A stretch of 38,267 nt of DNA from Deltaproteobacteria bacterium (GTDB lineage: Bacteria; UBA10199; SPLOWO2-01-44-7). Made by a program: the position numbers and the translations under genes. Position 1 is the first letter of the stretch, and each line of letters opens with the position of its first letter. The stretch lies in NCBI GenBank assembly GCA_023265595.1, contig JAHFSU010000017.1, positions 1-38,267 on the forward strand, read 5' to 3'. Under the pieces are notes generated by a model. That model saw only the letters and a list, made by a program, of their open reading frames with translations, searched no databases and had not been told where the DNA came from. This document shows positions 16,359-24,433 of the stretch, one piece after another.

Positions 16359-17612
16359 ATGGTACAGCTACTAGCAGCAAATCTAACCGGTGCGAATGGG
16401 GCAGGAATAGCGGTGGCCGGCGGCGGGGCGTTGCCCTTAGTCGATTTGAGTGAACCAAATTTTGCTGCAAGGCTCGATGCTTCTTTCAGAGACACCGGCT
16501 TTGTTGCTGTGAGCGGATTCAAGGAAGAGGAAATTTTTCCTTTGCGAGATGCTGTTTATCGCGACTGGAAAGATTTTGTAAGCTTTCCCCCTTCGCTCAA
16601 AAAAAAATATCATACCGATCCGACAGGACAGAGAGGCTTCACACCCGACGGGGCCGAATCGAAAAACCTTTTCACCGAATTGCGTGCCCACATGATGATT
16701 GCCAGGTCGTTGCCGGTTGGACACCCGCTGTTAGTCTGCCGTCCTCTTTTTTATGCACCGAATGTGGAGGTTGCCGAAGTAACGACGCTGGTTTCCAATA
16801 CGGAAAAACTTTTGGGGGCTCTGGAGCGGCTTGCGTTACAAATGTTTGAGAGTGTTGAAGTCTGTTTGGATCTTCCTTTCGGGACGATTGCCTCTACTTT
16901 AGTGCGTGGCGAAATGCTGATGCGGCTTCACCATTATCCCAAAGCAGAAGTGGTGGCGTCGCGCGTGCTGGATGGAGTGCATACGGTTTACGGTGCCGAT
17001 GTCAATGGTGTTGAGGTGGTCGATGTGAAAATGCGCGACGGCTCCACCAAAGAAAATGTTTTGCGTGCCGGTCCCCATTCCGATACCGGGCATTGCACGA
17101 TTCTTTTGGGAACCGAAGTGGCCGGACTTTGCGTTCAAAAGAGAGATGGTGCCGCACTCCGGTTTACCACAAGGCCCGGAACTATTGCCTTTCAGGTTGC
17201 CGATTTTCTGGAACATATCGTTTCGGGTTGGCATTCTTCTATTCACTGGGTCAGTTTGACCGAAGAATCGGCAAAGGCAGATCGTTATTCTATGGCCGAT
17301 TTTCTCCACCAACGTCCCACTGCAAAAGCGGGCCCTTTCATCAACGGGGCGCTGCTCTTCCATAGATTGTGGGAGATTGGCTACATTAATGATCAAGAGG
17401 GGCGGCCGGATATGGCATTGCGCGATACTCTCATCAATCAGGTCAATGCGTTGCCACCGGATGCTGTTTTAATCCCACAAATTCTGATTTGGGAAAATTG
17501 GGCTTTAAGTCAGGGACTCATCGCAAAACCGGAATTGGGGCGTTATTATCATCTGCACAATCGAAAAACAGGGGTTTATTTGAGACGCCCCGAACCGGAA
17601 GAAGAGATTTAA
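16359..17612 (+). CDS. 2-oxoglutarate/Fe(II) dioxygenase, isopenicillin-N-synthase-like
   Basis: 417 residues from ATG 16359, chosen because AAGGGA lies 9 bases upstream; an in-frame ATG at 16338 is the alternative. The N-terminal part ALPLVDLSEPNF... and FRDTGFVAVSGF matches the DIOX_N region. The double-stranded beta-helix core shows MRLHHYP, then HSDTG (iron-binding His and Asp), the distal His likely in SSIHWVSL, and RYSMADFLH (2-oxoglutarate-binding Arg and Ser). The substrate is not evident. The C-terminal extension of about 80 residues is longer than in typical members. It is divergent from the kinase; the stop lies 2 bases from the truncated HEPN gene on the other strand. Confidence 0.85.
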   Translation: MVQLLAANLTGANGAGIAVAGGGALPLVDLSEPNFAARLDASFRDTGFVAVSGFKEEEIFPLRDAVYRDWKDFVSFPPSLKKKYHTDPTGQRGFTPDGAESKNLFTELRAHMMIARSLPVGHPLLVCRPLFYAPNVEVAEVTTLVSNTEKLLGALERLALQMFESVEVCLDLPFGTIASTLVRGEMLMRLHHYPKAEVVASRVLDGVHTVYGADVNGVEVVDVKMRDGSTKENVLRAGPHSDTGHCTILLGTEVAGLCVQKRDGAALRFTTRPGTIAFQVADFLEHIVSGWHSSIHWVSLTEESAKADRYSMADFLHQRPTAKAGPFINGALLFHRLWEIGYINDQEGRPDMALRDTLINQVNALPPDAVLIPQILIWENWALSQGLIAKPELGRYYHLHNRKTGVYLRRPEPEEEI

Positions 17613-17613
17613 T

Positions 17614-17739
17614 TCATCTCCAAATCACATTGGAAAATTGGTTGAAGGAGCGCTTCGCCAGTTCCCCCAGTTTTTTGATGTTTTTTCGGATGCTGTCAAT
17701 TCGGGGCAAAATGGCTTCCCTCTCCAGCGGAGGACTCAT
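17614..17739 (-). pseudogene. Truncated HEPN (HepT-like) toxin gene, N-terminal stump
   Basis: The open frame starts at ATG 17739, overlapping the stop of the nucleotidyltransferase gene as ATGA, and reads 41 codons to a TGA at 17614. Its residues (ILPRIDSIRKNIKKLGEL, then FNQF) resemble the first helix of DUF86/HEPN toxins. Full members have about 110-140 residues with a catalytic RxxxxxH motif, which is missing here. The end falls immediately next to the oxygenase stop, so a deletion or recombination probably removed the rest. It could also be a very short real protein, but the pairing with an MntA-like gene argues for a decayed toxin. Confidence 0.6.
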
Positions 17740-18146
17740 AGGCTCTCCAGAATGTTTCGATCAAATTGGTCCAGAATGGGGCGGTAGTCGCAATAGAGGA
17801 GGGTTGTTTCCGTTTCAAAACGGAGACGGGCCTTCGGAGCCCCGTCAAAGAGGACCTTGCCATAACGGATGACGTGTTGCCGCAACTCCAAACCGACATC
17901 TCTCAGGAAGACGATGTCGATGATGTCATTTTCGAGTCTTCTTGGGGAGATTTTCGAGAGGAGTTCATAAAGTTGAAAATAGAGGATATCTCCCTTCGAA
18001 TGCCCCTTTTTATCAACCAAAATACCGTAGTCGTAATCCGCCAGAGGAGATTCTATTCTTAAAGCCCGGGAACCGAAGAGATAAACGGCTTGAATTTTCA
18101 TTTTTCGGAGAACCGTCTTTTGGGATGCTGAAAAAGGGATTGACAT
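17736..18146 (-). CDS. MntA-like minimal nucleotidyltransferase (antitoxin of HEPN/MNT pair)
   Basis: 136 residues. The minimal nucleotidyltransferase signature GS-x10-DxD is present in LFGSRALRIESPLADYDYG. Partner sequence IIDIVFLRDVGLELRQHVIRYGKVLF matches the family's C-terminal half. In known HepT/MntA (type VII) systems the antitoxin AMPylates and silences the HEPN ribonuclease. Here the antitoxin frame is intact while the downstream toxin frame, coupled by an ATGA overlap, is cut to 41 codons. The gene may now be an orphan or have another target. Start ATG 18146 lies 56 bases from the oppositely oriented TatA-like gene. Confidence 0.82.
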   Translation of the reverse strand: MSIPFSASQKTVLRKMKIQAVYLFGSRALRIESPLADYDYGILVDKKGHSKGDILYFQLYELLSKISPRRLENDIIDIVFLRDVGLELRQHVIRYGKVLFDGAPKARLRFETETTLLYCDYRPILDQFDRNILESL

Positions 18147-18202
18147 AACGGGCCGAATTTAGCATCGAGTTGCTCTTTCGGCAACAGCAAACAGACTCGT
18201 TT

Positions 18203-18346
18203 ATGGATATCGGCTTTACAGAGATTCTATTTATTTTGGGGCTTGCCCTTTTTTTGTTCGGTCCCAAAAAATTACCCCAAGTTGCCAGAGAGTGGGGGAG
18301 AACGATCCACCGTATTAAAAGAGAAATTGAATCCCATTTCCGATAA
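18203..18346 (+). CDS. tatA: Very short TatA/TatB-like protein
   Basis: 47 residues. A hydrophobic N-terminal helix (about residues 6-19, FTEILFILGLALFLFG) leads into the FGPKKLPQVAREWGR hinge and amphipathic helix typical of TatA/TatB/Hcf106. The C-terminal tail is almost absent, making it one of the shortest possible forms (usual TatA 60-100 residues). TatA forms the pore for folded, twin-arginine-tagged proteins. It lies just upstream of the act operon, whose ActB has a twin-arginine signal, so a role in exporting it fits well. TatC is not in the window. An upstream ribosome-binding site is not obvious. The gene ends directly at a palindromic repeat. Confidence 0.8.
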   Translation: MDIGFTEILFILGLALFLFGPKKLPQVAREWGRTIHRIKREIESHFR

Positions 18347-18416
18347 TTCACGAGGAACTGCCTGCCTTATGAAGTATCCCCTCCATACAGCCAGCGGGCA
18401 GGCGGCTCTTCGTGAA
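18347..18416. repeat. Dispersed palindromic repeat (family A), full copy
   Basis: 70 bases with inverted ends: TTCACGAGGA-ACTGCCTGCC (18347-18366) pairs imperfectly with GGGCAGGCGGCTCTTCGTGAA (18396-18416). The centre reads GTATCCCCTCCATACAGCC. The right half recurs at 34003-34047. It begins one base after the TatA-like stop codon. It may act as a hairpin that stabilises or ends the transcript, but there is no T-run. Confidence 0.8.
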
Positions 18417-18442
18417 AAGTGTACACACTTTGCGAAATGTCC

Positions 18443-18470
18443 TTTACATTACGTAAGCTTTGACTATAAA
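18443..18470 (+). promoter_or_regulatory. Probable promoter of the act-cox operon
   Basis: TTTACA (18443-18448), a 16-base spacer and TATAAA (18465-18470) match sigma70 promoters well. The transcript would start near 18477, just before the ATG at 18490. This supports that ATG as the actA start and excludes the TTG at 18460. Confidence 0.5.
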
Positions 18471-18489
18471 AACCCTCTTCAAAATTGCG

Positions 18490-19002
18490 ATGACCCCTTT
18501 CGTCAAAACAATCATTCCATTGACGCTGCTCATTTTGGTGGGGAGCGTTGTTTATTTTCTTTGGCACATTGGGAACAATGTCGGTTATGCGCCGACACAG
18601 CCGATTCCGTTCAGCCACAAGCTCCATGCGGGGAATCTGGATATCCCTTGCCAATATTGTCACACCGGCGTTGACAAATCGCGCGTCGCTTCGGTTCCGA
18701 GCATGCAGACTTGCATGAATTGTCATTCTCTGGTCAAAGCGGACAGCCCGCACATTCAGAAAATGAAGACATTGATTGAAAAGGGAGATTCGTTTGAATG
18801 GATTCGGGTCCACGATATGCCCGATTTTGTCTATTTCAACCATCGTCGGCATATCGCCAAAGGGGTCGCTTGTGAAAAATGCCATGGCGATGTCAAATCG
18901 ATGCCGGTGATTACACAAAAGGTCAATTTGACGATGGGATATTGTGTCGAGTGTCATCGAGAGAATAAGGCGTCGGTGCAATGTAATACGTGTCATAACT
19001 AA
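18490..19002 (+). CDS. actA: ActA: pentahaem cytochrome c of Alternative Complex III
   Basis: 170 residues from ATG 18490; an in-frame TTG at 18460 is the alternative but lies upstream of the predicted -10 box. One N-terminal membrane anchor (about 6-26) is followed by a periplasmic domain with five CxxCH haem sites: CQYCH, CMNCH, CEKCH, CVECH and CNTCH. This is the ActA pattern. In Alternative Complex III, ActA collects electrons from the quinol-oxidising membrane part and passes them on. It is the first gene of the operon; actB begins one base after its stop. Confidence 0.92.
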   Translation: MTPFVKTIIPLTLLILVGSVVYFLWHIGNNVGYAPTQPIPFSHKLHAGNLDIPCQYCHTGVDKSRVASVPSMQTCMNCHSLVKADSPHIQKMKTLIEKGDSFEWIRVHDMPDFVYFNHRRHIAKGVACEKCHGDVKSMPVITQKVNLTMGYCVECHRENKASVQCNTCHN

Positions 19003-19003
19003 C

Positions 19004-22000
19004 ATGAAGCATTATTGGAAAAGTTTGGAGGCGTTGGAAAAAAATCCCGAGTTTGAGGCGGCGATGCAAAAAGAATTTTTGCATACCCCCGAAGAATTGT
19101 CGGCGGATGTGGAGGCCGATGAAAAAAGCGGTGTCTCGCGCCGCGAGTTTTTGCGCCTCATGGGGGCTTCCGTTGTGATGGCTTCGGCGGCTGCCTGCAC
19201 GCGGCGGCCCGTTGAAAAAATTGTCCCTTATTTGAACAAACCGCAGGAAATAACGATCGGTATCCCGAATTGGTACGCCTCCACCTGTGGTGAATGTCCC
19301 GCGGCTTGTGGTCTGTTGGTCAAAACGCGCGAAGGACGCCCAATTAAACTGGAAGGGAATAATGAACATCCCTTAAATCAAGGAAAAATATGCGCCAGAG
19401 GACAGGCCTCGATTTTGAATCTGTATGATCCGGATCGGCTTAAAGGGCCGATGAAAAATAACAACGGCTCCTTCAAAGAGACAACATGGGAAGAGGCCGA
19501 CAAAACGCTTCAGGAAGTTTTCAAAAATATCCAAAACAAAAAAGGGAGTATCCGTCTTTTGACCGGCCATATCCCGTCTCCCGCAACCCGTCGGCTCATT
19601 CAGGAATTTTTGGGCCGATTTGAAAATGCAAAACAGGTGGTGTTTGAGCCCCTCTCTTTAGAAGAGGTGAGTCGGGGACAAGAGGCAAGCTATGGCACGC
19701 CAGTTGTTCCTCATTATCATATCGATAAGGCCAAGATCCTCGTCTCTTTCGGCGCCGACTTCCTCGACACTTGGCTCTCTCCCGTTGAATTTACAAACCG
19801 CTTTGCAAAAAATCGGAAATTAAAAAACGGTTCGATGTCGAAATTTGTCTGTTTCGAATCGATTGCCTCGCTTACTGGCAGCAATGCCGACCTTCGTATT
19901 CCGGTGAAAGCGGGCGATGAACTTAAAATAGCGTTGGCATTGGCCCATGAATTGGGGGCGCCGATTGCCGCCGATACCGATGGTGTCGATAGAAAAATGA
20001 TTCGCCAATTGGCTTTGGAATTAAAAAAATATCCGGGTGAAACGCTGGTTTTGGGCGGTGGTTATGCCAATAAAGGTCCGGATGGCTTGGCTTTGCAGAT
20101 TGTCTGTAATTTTATTAATTCGGTTTTGGGGAATGACGGGTCCACCATTGATGCGCAAAATAGTCCTTCCCTACAAGCAGGGGGTTCCTATGAAGAACTC
20201 TTCAAATTGATCGATGAGATGGCTAACGCCCAAGTCGATCTGCTTCTCATTTATAAAACGAATCCGGCTTATATTTTACCGAAACATTTTAAATTTGAAG
20301 AGGCGGTACAAAAAGTTCCTCTGGTCGTCGACTTTGCGGATCGGGAGGATGAAACCGCCGCATTGGCCCACTGGATCTTGGCTGAAAATCACTATCTGGA
20401 ATCATGGGGAGATGCCGAACCGTTAAAGGGATTGTTTAGCCTTTTTCAGCCGACGATTCGTCCTTTGTATAATACGAGAAGTTTTCAGGAGACCTTGTTG
20501 GCTTGGAGTCCCCCTCCCCTCAATCCCCTCCCACAAGGGGAGGGGAAAAAAAGAGAAACTCCCCCTCCCCTTGAGGGAGAGGGCCGCCTGTCCGCCGGTA
20601 GTGTGGCGGAGGGTGAGGGGTGGCACGATTATCTAAAAAAATTCTGGCAGGAAAATATTTATGCGAGGAGTGGTGCGTTGGTTCCATTCGAACTTTTTTG
20701 GGAATCGGCTCTGCGGAGTGGCGTGGTCGATTTGCGCAGAGGCAGTGGACATGCCCCGCGTCCTTTTAATGCAAATGCCTTAACCGCTCTTAAAATTCCA
20801 GGGGAGGATAATGCCCTGCATTTAATGGTCTATCCGACAATCCCCGCTTATGACGGGAGAAGCGCCAATAACAGCTGGCTCAAAGAGCTCCCCGATCCGG
20901 TCACCAAGATCACGTGGAGCAATTTTATTTCCGTAGCGCCGGAGAAGGCAAAAGAACTCAAAATTAAAGATGGGGATGTGGTGAAGGTAAAGACCGCCAA
21001 TGCCGAGTTGAAGGCGGTTGTTCATCTCCAGCCGGGCCAGCCGAAAGAGGTGGTCTCGATCCCGCTTGGGTTTGGCAGAACCAAAGCAGGGGAGGTTGGG
21101 AATGAGATCGGAACCAACGCCTTTCAATTTATCTCCAAATCCAAAAACGGCGATCTGGTCTGGTTTACACAGGATGTGGAGATCCACCCGACCGGTGAGT
21201 GGGTGCAGTTGGCCAAGACACAAATTCATGACCATATGCATGGCCGACCGATCGTTCAGGAAACAACGTTAGCGGAATATCAAAAAGATCCGAAGGCGGG
21301 GAATGAAAATCCGACCCATCTCCCATCGATGTGGTCCAAACATAAGTACGAAGGATACCGTTGGGGGATGGCCATCGATTTGAATTCCTGCACCGGTTGT
21401 TCCGCTTGTGTGATTGCGTGTCAGGCGGAAAACAATATTCCGGTGGTGGGGCCTGAGAGGGTCAAAAGAGGGCGCGAAATGCATTGGATCCGGATCGACC
21501 GCTATTATGAAGGCGATGAAAAAAATCCGAAGGTTGCCCATCAGCCGATGCTCTGCCAACATTGCGAAAATGCGCCGTGCGAAACGGTGTGCCCCGTGTT
21601 GGCTACGGTGCATGATGACGAAGGTCTCAATGTCCAAATTTACAACCGTTGTGTCGGCACACGCTATTGCAATAACAACTGCCCTTACAAAGTGCGCCGC
21701 TTCAACTGGTTTGAATATTTGAGAGAGACGCCAGCGCCGCTTGCGATGGTTTTCAACCCCGATGTCACCGTGCGTGAAAAGGGGGTCATGGAGAAATGCA
21801 CCTTCTGTCATCAGCGGATACAGGAGGGGAAAAATAAGGCGAAAGATTTTGGTGTTGAGGTCAAAGATGGGGAAATTCAATCGGCCTGTCAGCAGACCTG
21901 CCCGGCAGAAGCCATTGTGTTCGGCAATTTGAATGATCCCGAGAGCCGTGTGTCAAAAATGGCCAAGAGCGATCGCGGTTATCATGTCTTGGCCGATCTG

Positions 22001-22051
22001 AACACGGTGCCGAGTATTACCTATCTTACCAAAGTGAGGAACGAAGGATAA
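19004..22051 (+). CDS. actB: ActB: fused molybdopterin-oxidoreductase-like and iron-sulfur subunit of Alternative Complex III
   Basis: 1015 residues, ATG 19004. A twin-arginine signal ([10 protein letters not shown], Arg 46-47) ends at Cys65, a lipobox-like site. The N-terminal 730 residues are molybdopterin-oxidoreductase-like, starting with CGECPAACG. In studied ACIII this half holds no molybdenum. The C-terminal quarter is a ferredoxin-type subunit with cysteine clusters [39 protein letters not shown] and EKCTFC...CQQTCP, predicting up to four Fe-S clusters. A dispersed repeat is translated in frame at about residues 500-540 ([11 protein letters not shown]...), a loop position between the two halves. 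The stop overlaps the actC start (TAATG). Confidence 0.95.
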   Translation: MKHYWKSLEALEKNPEFEAAMQKEFLHTPEELSADVEADEKSGVSRREFLRLMGASVVMASAAACTRRPVEKIVPYLNKPQEITIGIPNWYASTCGECPAACGLLVKTREGRPIKLEGNNEHPLNQGKICARGQASILNLYDPDRLKGPMKNNNGSFKETTWEEADKTLQEVFKNIQNKKGSIRLLTGHIPSPATRRLIQEFLGRFENAKQVVFEPLSLEEVSRGQEASYGTPVVPHYHIDKAKILVSFGADFLDTWLSPVEFTNRFAKNRKLKNGSMSKFVCFESIASLTGSNADLRIPVKAGDELKIALALAHELGAPIAADTDGVDRKMIRQLALELKKYPGETLVLGGGYANKGPDGLALQIVCNFINSVLGNDGSTIDAQNSPSLQAGGSYEELFKLIDEMANAQVDLLLIYKTNPAYILPKHFKFEEAVQKVPLVVDFADREDETAALAHWILAENHYLESWGDAEPLKGLFSLFQPTIRPLYNTRSFQETLLAWSPPPLNPLPQGEGKKRETPPPLEGEGRLSAGSVAEGEGWHDYLKKFWQENIYARSGALVPFELFWESALRSGVVDLRRGSGHAPRPFNANALTALKIPGEDNALHLMVYPTIPAYDGRSANNSWLKELPDPVTKITWSNFISVAPEKAKELKIKDGDVVKVKTANAELKAVVHLQPGQPKEVVSIPLGFGRTKAGEVGNEIGTNAFQFISKSKNGDLVWFTQDVEIHPTGEWVQLAKTQIHDHMHGRPIVQETTLAEYQKDPKAGNENPTHLPSMWSKHKYEGYRWGMAIDLNSCTGCSACVIACQAENNIPVVGPERVKRGREMHWIRIDRYYEGDEKNPKVAHQPMLCQHCENAPCETVCPVLATVHDDEGLNVQIYNRCVGTRYCNNNCPYKVRRFNWFEYLRETPAPLAMVFNPDVTVREKGVMEKCTFCHQRIQEGKNKAKDFGVEVKDGEIQSACQQTCPAEAIVFGNLNDPESRVSKMAKSDRGYHVLADLNTVPSITYLTKVRNEG
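20508..20622 (+). repeat. CCCCTCCC...GGGAGGGG palindromic repeat (family D) in frame within actB
   Basis: Two successive palindromes: CCCCTCCC-ACAA-GGGGAGGGG (about 20525-20545), then CTCCCCCTCCCCTTGAGGGAGAGGG, and a GC-rich tail with CCGCC...GGCGG. Such elements are widespread in proteobacterial genomes, mostly between genes. Here one lies inside actB and is translated as a Pro/Gly/Glu-rich loop without a frameshift or stop. Confidence 0.75.
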
Positions 22052-23427
22052 TGGAAGCCACATTCGAACAAGAGCCGTTGTTAAATCCAAAAAAGACATT
22101 GACCGATGTCAATATCGATGTCTGCAAACCGATGGAGCGTCTCCCGTCTCGGTCGTGGTTTGTCTGTTTTGCCATTGCGGCTTCACTGACCGTTTTTGGT
22201 CTCTGCCTTTTTGTTCATCAGCTTCGAACCGGTATGGGGGTTTGGGGTTTGAACAATCCGGTCGGGTGGGGGATCGATATCACCAACTTTGTTTTTTGGA
22301 TCGGTATCGGTCATGCCGGCACCTTGATTTCAGCCATCCTCTTTTTGTTCCGACAAAAATGGCGGACATCGATCAACCGCTCCGCAGAGGCGATGACGAT
22401 TTTTGCGGTGATGACGGCCGGTCTTTTTCCGATCATCCACTTAGGGAGAAACTGGCTCTTCTTCTGGCTTTTGCCGTTTCCGAATACGCGCGGTTCGCTC
22501 TGGGTCAATTTCCGTTCGCCGCTTCTTTGGGATGTCTTTGCGGTTTCGACCTATTTCACCATTTCACTGGTTTTTTGGTATCTGGGACTCATCCCCGATT
22601 TTGCATCGATTCGCGACAAGGCTAAACATAAAGTTCGCAAATTAGTTTACGGCGTTTTAGCCTTGGGGTGGCAAGGGAAACAGAGCCACTGGAATCATTA
22701 CGAAATCGCCTATCTGATTTTGGCGGGGCTCTCGACGCCGCTTGTTTTGTCAGTCCACTCGATTGTCAGCTTCGATTTTGCCACGTCGGTTTTGCCCGGC
22801 TGGCATACGACAATTTTTCCCCCTTATTTTGTGGCCGGCGCCATTTTTTCCGGTTTTGCCATGGTGGTGACCCTTTTGGTGATCGTTCGAAAAGTTTTTC
22901 AACTCGAAGATTACATCACGATGGTCCATCTCGAAAACATGAACAAGATCATTTTGGCAACCGGTTTGATGGTGGGCTATGCTTACGGTTCCGAATTTTT
23001 CACCGCATGGTACAGCGGCAATATTTATGAGATGTTTACATTCAAAAACAGGGCGCTGGGGCCGTATGCGTGGGCCTACTGGACCATGATCACCTCCAAT
23101 GTGATCGTCCCGCAACTCTTCTGGTTTCGGCGTTTCCGGCGATCCATCCCGGTCATGTTTGTTATTTCGCTGATTGTCAATATCGGGATGTGGTTTGAAC
23201 GCTTCACGATCATCGTGACGTCGCTCCACCGCGATTTTTTGCCGTCGAGCTGGGATATGTACATCCCGCGCTGGGTCGATTGGGGATACACTCTTTTTAG
23301 TTTCGGATTTTTCTTTACCTTCTTTTTATTATTTTGCCGGTTTTTCCCGACGATTGCGATGTCGGAAGTCAAATCGACGATGCATGTCGGCCGAAAAACG
23401 CCGGAAACGGAGGAGTTTGTGTTTTAG
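22051..23427 (+). CDS. actC: ActC: NrfD/PsrC-like quinol-binding membrane subunit of Alternative Complex III
   Basis: 458 residues with about ten membrane helices. Segments such as [32 protein letters not shown] and [12 protein letters not shown] are typical of NrfD-family subunits. ActC binds and oxidises menaquinol or ubiquinol in the inner membrane and hands electrons to ActB. The start overlaps the actB stop by one base. The stop is followed directly by a direct/inverted repeat array and then a four-helix-bundle gene, which interrupts the normal actC-actD order. Confidence 0.93.
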   Translation: MEATFEQEPLLNPKKTLTDVNIDVCKPMERLPSRSWFVCFAIAASLTVFGLCLFVHQLRTGMGVWGLNNPVGWGIDITNFVFWIGIGHAGTLISAILFLFRQKWRTSINRSAEAMTIFAVMTAGLFPIIHLGRNWLFFWLLPFPNTRGSLWVNFRSPLLWDVFAVSTYFTISLVFWYLGLIPDFASIRDKAKHKVRKLVYGVLALGWQGKQSHWNHYEIAYLILAGLSTPLVLSVHSIVSFDFATSVLPGWHTTIFPPYFVAGAIFSGFAMVVTLLVIVRKVFQLEDYITMVHLENMNKIILATGLMVGYAYGSEFFTAWYSGNIYEMFTFKNRALGPYAWAYWTMITSNVIVPQLFWFRRFRRSIPVMFVISLIVNIGMWFERFTIIVTSLHRDFLPSSWDMYIPRWVDWGYTLFSFGFFFTFFLLFCRFFPTIAMSEVKSTMHVGRKTPETEEFVF

Positions 23428-23504
23428 GACGCTCGTGCGCTCGGACTCTAGGACTCTCGGACTCTCGTGCGCTCGGACTCTCGGATGCTGGTACGATCGT
23501 TGAG
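23428..23504 (+). repeat. Left arm of inverted-repeat cassette around the four-helix-bundle gene (family E)
   Basis: The block is made of short direct units (CGGACTCT, CTCGTGCGCTCGG) and begins one base after the actC stop. Bases 23451-23475 are the reverse complement of 23873-23897 with one mismatch in 25. The match extends further if an 8-base unit (AGGACTCT) is taken as an insertion in this arm. Confidence 0.85.
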
Positions 23505-23512
23505 GAAAAAAT

Positions 23513-23869
23513 ATGGCAGTCAAAAAATATTTTGATTTGGATGTCTGGAAAAAGTCTATGGAACTTTGTGAAACCGTATACAAAATTACGTCCGAGTTTC
23601 CAAAACAAGAACAATATGGTCTGATATCTCAGTTGAGGAGATGTTTCATATCCATTCCCTCCAATATTGCAGAAGGATTTGTACGGAGACATCCTAAAGA
23701 ATTTAAACAATTTCTTTCGATCGCTCTTTCATCGCTTGCAGAATTAGAAACGCAAATTGCACTTGCGTTTCGATTGGGGTATTTGGTGGAACCGCAAAAT
23801 AAACAGATTTTGGAAAATACGGATCATATTGGCAGAATGATGACAAGACTTTATCAAACACTTGAATAA
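23513..23869 (+). CDS. Four-helix-bundle protein (23S rRNA intervening-sequence protein family)
   Basis: 118 residues with the family's landmarks: DLDVWKKSMELCETVYKITSEFPKQEQYGLISQLRRCFISIPSNIAEGF, then EFKQFLSIALSSLAELETQI and LGYL. This is the S23/TIGR02436-type family, a homopentamer-forming four-helix bundle first seen inside intervening sequences of 23S rRNA genes and related to the Avd protein of diversity-generating retroelements. Its function is not known. Here it is flanked by inverted repeats and lies inside a respiratory operon, between actC and actD, in the same direction. No reverse transcriptase or variable repeat is nearby. Its AT-richer codon use differs by eye from the act genes, consistent with insertion. 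Confidence 0.9.
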   Translation: MAVKKYFDLDVWKKSMELCETVYKITSEFPKQEQYGLISQLRRCFISIPSNIAEGFVRRHPKEFKQFLSIALSSLAELETQIALAFRLGYLVEPQNKQILENTDHIGRMMTRLYQTLE

Positions 23870-23908
23870 CGACGAGCGTACGAGAGTCCGAGAGTCCGAG
23901 CGTACGAG
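23870..23908 (+). repeat. Right arm of inverted-repeat cassette (family E)
   Basis: Starts at the base after the stop of the four-helix-bundle gene and reads CGAGCGTACGAGAGTCCGAG and onward. Bases 23873-23897 match the reverse complement of the left arm in 24 of 25 positions. The actD ATG (23915) lies 6 bases beyond, so the arm covers the place where the actD ribosome-binding site would be. Confidence 0.85.
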
Positions 23909-23914
23909 AAAACG

Positions 23915-24433
23915 ATGAGTAATAAACTTTTAGGCATTGTTGGGTTTTTTAAAGATCCCTACCATCTGTTGCGGGCGGCGAAAGAGGCGCGCGCACGCCA
24001 ATTCAAATTTTGCGATGCGTATACTCCATTTCCTATCCATGGATTGGATACCATTTTGGGACAAAAACGCTCCGTGGTTCCGTGGGTGACACTTGTGATG
24101 GGACTTGCCGGCTGCTTCGGCGGCTTTGGTCTTGAGATTTTCACTTCCGCGATCAGTTGGCCGATTAATGTTGGTGGCAAGCCATTCAATTCATTTCCCG
24201 CCTTCGTGCCGATCGGTTTTGAGTGCACCATTTTGCTCGGAGGCTTGGCTACTTTGGCCGCGCTGTTGATGTTTTGTCGCCTTCCGAATTTCAAATCGTC
24301 CATTTTGAATGAGAGTATTACCGACAACACCTTCGCCCTTTATGTCTCCGCGAAGGAAGAGAGTTTTAGAGAGGATGACGTCAAAAATTTAATGGAAAAA
24401 TGCGGCGCCATTGAAACAAGGATGGTTGGATGA
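23915..24433 (+). CDS. actD: ActD: DUF3341 membrane subunit of Alternative Complex III
   Basis: 172 residues. A conserved DUF3341 N-terminus (LLGIVGFFKDPYHLLRAAKEAR, CDAYTPFPIHGLD) is followed by two membrane helices (about 58-80 and 100-124) and a C-terminal FALYVSAKEESF...GA segment. In ACIII, ActD is a small peripheral/membrane subunit without cofactors. The stop overlaps the actE start (ATGA). Its upstream region is now the right arm of the inserted cassette; a poor GAGAAAACG lies where a ribosome-binding site is expected. Confidence 0.92.
   Translation: MSNKLLGIVGFFKDPYHLLRAAKEARARQFKFCDAYTPFPIHGLDTILGQKRSVVPWVTLVMGLAGCFGGFGLEIFTSAISWPINVGGKPFNSFPAFVPIGFECTILLGGLATLAALLMFCRLPNFKSSILNESITDNTFALYVSAKEESFREDDVKNLMEKCGAIETRMVG

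Noticed and set aside
21269-21880. 203-codon frame opposite actB
   Set aside because: It is a shadow of the Fe-S domain coding strand, with no family resemblance or ribosome-binding site.
23428-23504. CRISPR-like array of short direct repeats
   Set aside because: Units are 8-16 bases with no unique spacers, and the block pairs with the inverted arm at 23870-23908, so it is a cassette arm.
23513-23869. Avd gene of a diversity-generating retroelement
   Set aside because: The fold is related, but no reverse transcriptase, template repeat or variable repeat is present nearby.
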